A stretch of DNA of 64,000 nt from Jacaranda mimosifolia (Eukaryota > Streptophyta > Magnoliopsida > Lamiales > Bignoniaceae), in NCBI GenBank assembly GCA_018894105.1, contig CM032128.1:17217001-17281000 (forward strand), read 5' to 3'. Below the pieces are notes generated by a model, which searched no databases, had not been told where the DNA came from, and saw nothing but the letters and a program-made list of their open reading frames with translations. A program made the position numbers and the translations under genes. This document shows, in pieces, positions 58,148 to 64,000 of the stretch. Every line of letters starts with the position of its first letter. The stretch's first letter is position 1.

Positions 58148-59810
58148 ATTTTTGGCATGGCCTTTGAGGGTACTACATTTGGTAGCCTTGCCGTAGTATG
58201 TAAGGTGTATCCCTAAAAGGATATAGACACATTGGAGAAGCTCATCAGGGAACATACCATGTCTAATAAGGTACAATTTCTCCTCTCTGCTACTCCATTG
58301 AGTTAGGTTGTACCGGGTGGAGTCCATTGAGAGAGAATCCCATTATCTTTTAGATAATCCAAGAACTTGTTACTTAAATATTCTCTTTGCTGATCTGATC
58401 AAAGAGTTTTAATACTAAGTCATTTTTGCTTTTCTACTTCACATATGTACTCTTTGAACCATTCAAAGGCTTCGAACTTGTACTTCATAAGATACACATG
58501 TCTGAATCGACTTTGATCATCGGTGAAGTAATGAAGTAAGAATAGCCTCCTCGCGCACTAACTCTTAGCGGGCCTCACACACCTGTGTGGATCAAATCCA
58601 AAGGACCTGTACTTCACTCTGAATGTCCTACAAAAGGAACCTTGGTCATTTTTCCTTTAAACAAGACTCACAAGTCGGAAGTTCCTTAATGCCACTAACA
58701 TTTAGTGCTTTGAAAGCTTCTATCTTGTTCATTCTATTTTTAGAGATATGCCAAAGTCTTTCATGCCTGTAGAATGGCATCTTCTTGGTTATCTAATTTT
58801 ATTTTACTTGATTGAATATGCATTAATGAGTTTTGAGAATCCAAAACGTACAATCCATTATTCAATGTACATTGAGCAATTAAAGAACCATTCTTTAATG
58901 CCTTTAATTTCCCATCAGATATAGAAAAATCATATCCTTTATTATCCAAAACGGGAATTGGAATTGTATTCTTCATAAGATTCAATACATAAAAATGAGG
59001 ATCAAATACAGTTATAGAATATCCCAAGTCCAACTTGATTTTGCCTTGGATTATGGCAGCAACTCTTGCTCTATTTTTGAGGTGGAGGATCATATCCCCT
59101 TCATTTAGACTCTTTCTTCTTTCCATATCTTGTAATGATTACATAGGTGAGAACCATAGCGGTATCAAATACCCATGGGGAATAACTAATCATTAAATGC
59201 ACTTCAATAAAGTACATACCCTTCTCAAGTGTTGCAAGATAAGCTTTTCAATTCCTTCTCCAGTGCCCTTTTCATCATAATAGAAATACGCAGCATCAGT
59301 TTTAGCCTCTTTTTTCTTCTTAAGTCCTTCTGAACCTTTCAAGGGTTGCTTCCCTTTCGAAGTAGAACTTTTCTTTTTCTTACCCCCTTTCCTTGGACCT
59401 TTTGGGCCTTTGGACTTGGATGAGGATGGAAGCATAAGGGGATTTTTCTTTTTCATAGTTACCTCGGGGGTAACCAACATGTTCACCAATTCATTAATCG
59501 TCATTTCCTTCTTGGACATATTAAAGTTCATAACAAATTAGTCGAACGAGCTTGGTAATGACTATAGTATCAAATCCACATAGAGGTCATTGTCCATGAT
59601 CACATTAAGTTGTCCAAGATTTCAATAAGCCCAATCATTTTAAGCCCGTGATCATAGACACACATGCCCTCAATCATTCTACTTCTAAAGAGCTCCCTAG
59701 ACAAAGCAAATTGTTCGTGTCTAGTTTGGACACCATACAACTCTTGCAGGTGTGCATAGATCTCACTTGCATGTTTCATATGCTTATGAGTCTTTTGCAA
59801 CTCATTAGAC
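58148..59810 (-). pseudogene. E15 copia integrase-PR-gag fragment
   Basis: Minus-strand remnant colinear with E1 1660-3240: integrase (59000 to 58148), protease, then gag to 59810. The integrase N-terminal domain, protease linker (VFDPHFYVLNLMKN, 59030-58970) and gag basic tail (KGPKGPRKGGKKKKSSTSK near 59400) are recognisable. The knuckle has lost its Cys (YFYYDEKG). Frames are broken every 200-300 bp. Both ends are cut by LTRs: E14 on the left and the 3' LTR of E16 inserted in mid-gag on the right. Confidence 0.83.
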
Positions 59811-62044
59811 GGAAAGCTAGTACGGCGCTAGGATCCAATTATAAAACTTCAAAAGCTTAATGAACTAGTGCTTACATGCTAACTAGGATCAAATCACGCT
59901 AGAAAGTTAGATTAGGATAGAGTGGTACCTTGAAATTGCAAAATCTAAGGAGAATGAGGTGAACTCTTCACCGTTCCAGAAACTGCCAGAAAACACACAT
60001 CAAGAGAAGAGCAATTTTCGCCTCCGTCAAATCACTTCCAAAAATAAATTACTAGAGCTACTCAACATCTTGAGGAAATCTTAGTAAAAAATTCATACTA
60101 AAAATCCTTCTGGATCTCCCTAGATAAAATTGCCAAGTCGGACTCTGTGTAGTAGATCTCCAAAACCATAGCAAATAAAGTAGTTTGCCTCTATTGATAT
60201 GATTCACACACCAAAATAGATCTTCAAAAATCTCTAGCCTATAATCTGGAATAAGGCTACAGATATGCTATAGAGGAGGCTGATTTTAGGTAGGGAAGAA
60301 GAAGAAAAGCAAAACTTTCAACACATAAATGCAGTACTTGGAATGATTTTGGAGGGAATGGTGGAGAATCTAATTCCTCACACTTTTTGACATAATTACC
60401 AGCCCTCTCTCTCTATATCTATATATAGAGGCTGGAAAGTGTGATGTCAAGGTAGCATCACACCTCCCATGAGGAGAAGGGGTGGCCAACTTGCATTTGC
60501 CAAAGTTGCAAATGCAAATTCAAATCTAATTTGAATTTCACTTGCATTTTAATTATATTTGAAATCTAATTTCAAGTTAATTAAAATGCCAATTAAAATG
60601 AACATTTCATTTGAACTTTCCCTCCAAAATGTGTTCTTTCCATTAATTAAATTAAACACTAACCTTTGACTTAACTCTTAAGTCAAATAAGCTTAATGTT
60701 TAAGCTTGAATTTTGTTAACTTAACTCTCTAAATTAACTTGACCAATTGATGTTCATATTGGCACCAAATAATTAACTCCTTAATTATTGATCTAATTTA
60801 ACTCCTTAAATTAAATGATTAATTTAACACTTAAATTAATCAAGCCAAAATTGACCTTCAAAATTAGCACCTTAAAATCAGTCCACTAGGAAATTATTTT
60901 CTAACACTTAGAGAATCTTTTGTCCATCAAATAGGAAGCTAATTGGCTTTTGTGTGTGACCCAATAGGTTCTACCATTCTTTGGACATGGGCTCACAACT
61001 CTTTATGACTTTTGAATATCTTATATTCATTTTAGTTTAAAACTACTTTTAAACTAATCAACTCAATTCAATTAATCTCATTAATTGAAGAGTACCCAAT
61101 CTCCATGGTCGATATCCAACCTCAAGCCCATGGAGCCCAACTATTTGGCTGAAATGAATATTTTGGAGAACCATCATAGCTCTACGCGTACCATGGAAAT
61201 ACATCCTTCTATCTCCTATCTCCCTAAAGAAATTTAGGGCAAGATACTTGCCGGCTCCCTAATAGCCTCAATACTATATCTCTATTCTCAATGTTCGATT
61301 CCTTTGTGTGACCTCATCTTTGGAAAACTCCTTTTCCAAATTATCACATCACCTTGCACAAGGATTTCTTGGAATCTATTATTATAGAGCACATAGGAGA
61401 AGCACTCATCGTTCACAAAAGCAAAGAGTCAGATTCCATCTTGGATCTCATAAACCTCCATGCCAAATAGCTCATACCCAACCTTAACCTGAAAGACCCA
61501 CTAAGTGGTCAAGAAAGAGTCAAAGCATGAAGACCAGACATAAGGTTACTATGGATCCTCAAGTCAGAGGACTAATAATATGCACTAGCGTAAATGGGAG
61601 AATTAACCACTACCAACTTGCCACTACAGCTATCTAGTGGATTCCCGGGAGGGTCTTCAATGCCTTGTTCTCTAAAAGCACCCACCAACATGAACCCGTA
61701 GTTCATACAGATTACTCATAGAATAGAGCAATATCCAACTCTTGGATTTATGCATCATTAGTGCAAGTCTATCGGGATCTTAGATGCCCCGTCTCATAAG
61801 ATCCTATGACTTAGAAGATTTAAGATCACAACTTCGTAAGACTTATTCCATGATCACCACCCAGTGAACTGACCTAGTCCCATAGTCATGTGTGATCTAA
61901 AGGCTTCATTAAAATGCAAGTGAAGTAATATAACGCATAAGATAAAGATGGCAATATAAAAAACATCATTCAATCAAGATTGTTTTATAAGAAAATAACT
62001 TTTACAAGGCCAATCTAATTGGCTTGCCAGGTATTATTCTAACA
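59811..62044 (-). repeat. E16 3' LTR
   Basis: A complete 2.23 kb LTR in minus orientation, from GAAAGCTAG (first base of TG lost) to ATTCTAACA at 62044. The TATA-like run CTATATATAGATATAG (minus) is near 60414-60429, the TATA-proximal palindrome (8 bp arms) at 60439-60463 and the palindrome TTCAATTAAT/ctc at 61067-61089. It follows the polypurine tract of E16. Confidence 0.9.
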
Positions 62045-62059
62045 ATCTCCCACTTGCCC
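62045..62059 (-). other. E16 polypurine tract
   Basis: On the minus strand the bases are GGGCAAGTGGGAGAT, directly before TGTTAGAAT. Confidence 0.75.
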
Positions 62060-62211
62060 TAAAGCCAATGCCCCATGGCCTTAAGACCCTCTACTCAAGA
62101 TGTTCTTCAAAGATATTTTGCGTTAGGGGTTTAGTTAGTGGATCTGCTATATTCTCTTCTAAGAAAACTCTCTCCACTTGGATGTTACCTCTATCAATGA
62201 TCTCCCAGATC

Positions 62212-63562
62212 CCTGATAGAATGAAATTAGGACAGTGATGGTACACTTCGGCGCCATACTGGGTCTGATCCCTAGGATTGGGATTTCAAACTAAAATTCC
62301 ATTCTTCAGGACCTAGGAGGTGAGTATAAACAAGAACACTTATCCAACCTGACGTTATCAACCAATTCAGTAAGTAGTCCAAGGCTATATTTGTTTTTGA
62401 CCATCTATTAAAGAAAAAAGAACGAACTGATCTTGTAGGATTCCCAAGAAATTCTTTGATTTCTTTCGAAAGCAGATGATTAATCATCTGCTTCTCATGT
62501 TTTGAGAATAGCCAGGACATTGAGGAATATCCAGAAATGCATTTCAGGAATTGGTCTAATTCTATCTCTATTGCTTTCGTTTGAAGAAATAAACACGAAA
62601 TCAACAACGAGTTGATCCATAGGGCCTATTACATTTGACTTCTCTGAAAGAAGACCGCCAATTCCTATCCCAAAGATAGAAGACAAGCAAAGTGCGTGGT
62701 CCCCTTCTCTTGTGTTGACGAGGAGTGTAGTGTGGTGAGGCCCCAGAGAAGGAGTGGGAAAAAGCCGAAAAGGAACTAATGGAGATTGAGGAATACTCCA
62801 TGCTGCGAAAGTGATTTGGCCAATACTTGAGTATTATTGAGGCTATGAAGAGATGAGTTCGGAGTAAAGCTAACTACAAGGCTTTCAGTGCTCTCCGGTT
62901 GCCCTCTCTATGTTTTTCTCCCCTTGGGATGAAACGAAACAGCAAGGGATGCTACTAAGCAAGAGAAACAGTCCTCAAAGCCTGCTACTGAGAGTGGCTT
63001 TGAATCAAGCTTTCCTGACCTGGGGGAATAGAATCCACAAGAAAAGAAGTGCCGCAGCTTCCCGACATTCCGACCAAAAGGAGAAATGAGGGGAGCAACC
63101 GCTCTATCAGTTAACTGAGCCCGGAGTTAGTATGTGCATTGATGCCAAAATTGAATATTGTGTAAGAGTAGTAGTTCCATTCATTTCCAGTCAGTCCAGG
63201 CAAGCGTCTTCCTTTCTCTAACGAGGCTTAGCATGTTATCCGTACTAGGTCTCAAGACCCTGTTCATCTATTAAATGAGTGTGCTCTCAACTCGACTTGC
63301 TGTTGCAGGCCGGCCTCCCGAAGTTTTTAGTTCAAAGAATGCATTGAAAAGCAATTAAATTCAATATGGCTTGGTATTCTAAATCCCAATGCCAAGACAG
63401 AGTCTATGCCTTACCAGTCTACATAGGATAAGGCGGGCAGTGAAGAGGGAAGACATCTATCAAAAGAAAGCTTTTCTACTCACTTCTTAGTCTTCAACCC
63501 CCTCAGTCACTACGAACACCCCCGATCAGTGCAATGGGATGTGCCTATTTATCTATCTCTTG
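62212..63562. other. Probable organellar DNA insertion (NUMT with plastid ycf2 piece)
   Basis: 1351 bp unlike anything else in the window. By eye its base composition is close to 45-50% GC in many stretches against about a third around it. One part (62398-62610) is plastid ycf2-like. The remainder (62615-63560) has no LTR motifs and resembles plant mitochondrial spacer DNA in style, but I cannot assign a gene to it. It interrupts copia RNase H cleanly, with no visible target duplication, as expected for end-joining of organelle DNA. A mitochondrial segment already carrying plastid DNA is the simplest reading; a mixed insertion of several pieces is the alternative. Confidence 0.65.
62398..62610 (-). 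pseudogene. ycf2: Plastid ycf2 fragment
   Basis: On the minus strand the translation includes [40 protein letters not shown] and RSFFFNRWS. This follows an internal segment of plastid Ycf2 (family wording [34 protein letters not shown]), with about 15-20% residue changes by eye. The match begins near a FLQT-like stretch at 62600 and ends at about 62398, after which the reading departs from Ycf2. Ycf2 is a very large plastid protein linked to protein import; about 70 codons remain here, so this is a non-functional transferred piece. Confidence 0.82.
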
Positions 63563-64000
63563 AAATGATATTAACTCAAAATATGCTTGGATTTTTTATG
63601 AGATCTTGGCTCTTTGGCTTGCGCCACCGCCCCGATGTTATCACAAAAGACAACAACTAGCTCAGCAATCCTAGGCATTACATTCAACTTTTGAATGAAG
63701 TTTTTCATCCAAACACCTTCCCATGCAGCTTCCGAAGTCACAATATATTTTTCTTCAGTAGTGGAATCATCTGTGGAGTCTTTTTTAGAACCCTTCCAAC
63801 ACACCACGCCGCCATTGAGGTAAAATATAAATCAAGAAATGGATTTAAGGCCATCTACATTGGATTGAAAACTCGAATCCGAAAACCCCTCTAGTTTCAA
63901 TTCTCTTTTTTTGTATACCAAAAACAAGCCCTTAGTCCTTGTCAAGTACTTAAGGATTGCTTTCATGGCTATCCAATGACTCTCAATGGGATTAGATTGG

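Larger units (their letters stand above)
62060..64000 (-). pseudogene. E16 pol C-terminus (RNase H, RT tail), split by an insertion
   Basis: Minus-strand RNase H in two parts, 62211-62060 and 64000-63563, with foreign DNA between. The right part is open over 63807-63571 (YIVTSEAAWEGVWMKNFIQK, then VFCDNIGAVAQAKEPRSH) and matches E4 15176 onward. The left part holds the ADPLTK-like tail and the stop. The two parts join exactly in alignment to E4: CCCAGATC on the left and AAATGATATT on the right. The RT tail continues past the window edge. Confidence 0.87.

Noticed and set aside
62272..62607. Possible functional 111-codon gene on the minus strand
   Set aside because: The first two thirds are an internal slice of Ycf2 with no proper start, the rest is unrelated, and it sits in a transferred organellar block.

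Overview
The window is plant nuclear DNA from a repeat-rich, probably pericentromeric or intergenic region. It is AT-rich and almost entirely built of LTR retrotransposons that have inserted into one another. I see no intact host gene, tRNA, rRNA or CRISPR array. The plant assignment rests on Ty1/copia elements with an initiator-Met-type primer site (TGGTATCAGAGCC), a Ty3/gypsy chromovirus with a plant-type chromodomain tail, a piece of plastid ycf2, and a fragment of a plant-like WD40 gene. The species cannot be named from the sequence.

One Ty1/copia family (order gag-PR-IN-RT-RH, so copia; Tork/Angela-like by my reading) makes up most of the window, in both orientations. Its LTR is about 2.2-2.4 kb, runs from TGTTGGAATAGTGCCC to a CA just before the primer site, and is followed by an unusually long leader of about 1.9 kb before gag. 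Copies, left to right: E1 (minus, 1-7879, with 5' LTR); E2 (minus, 7880-9922); E3 scrambled LTR/leader pieces (9923-10884); E4 (plus, 10885-17262, the best preserved gag-pol); E5 (minus LTR, 17263-18710); E6 (minus pol, 18711-20035); E7 (plus, 20339-42738, split by a gypsy nest at 26940-39264); E8 (minus gag and leader, 42739-44027); E9 (plus, 44028-52866); E10 (LTR piece, 52867-53232); E11 (plus LTR and leader, 53233-55966); E12-E14 LTR pieces (55997-58147); E15 (minus IN to gag, 58148-59810); E16 (minus 3' LTR and pol, 59811 to the window end).

Inside E7 lies a gypsy nest in minus orientation. G1 (26940-36145) has two LTRs of about 3.0 kb around a non-coding interior of about 3.1 kb, so it looks like a non-autonomous LARD-type element. 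Its LTRs each carry a piece of a WD40-repeat gene resembling plant AAMP-type proteins, and its interior carries about seven tandem repeats of roughly 193 bp. G2 (36146-39265) is a related LTR plus the chromodomain end of a chromovirus integrase, fused to G1 without the expected flanking sequence.

Other structure: (i) the copia LTR carries a chain of a dozen or more short perfect palindromes with different arms and a recurring GAG/GTG/GGAG loop, and several of these palindromes show paired (covarying) changes between copies; (ii) an 8-14 bp-arm palindrome sits just upstream of the TATA-like motif in nearly every LTR; (iii) several inverted junctions with microhomology (10884, 17262, 20338, 55967-55996, 57801) point to fold-back or template-switch rearrangement; (iv) a 1.35 kb GC-richer block (62212-63562) with a ycf2 fragment is inserted cleanly into the RNase H region of E16 and is probably organellar DNA. 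All gag-pol frames are broken, so nothing here looks autonomously active. Boundaries were set by eye from repeated motifs, so most are good to a few bases at LTR termini and to tens of bases at internal breaks.
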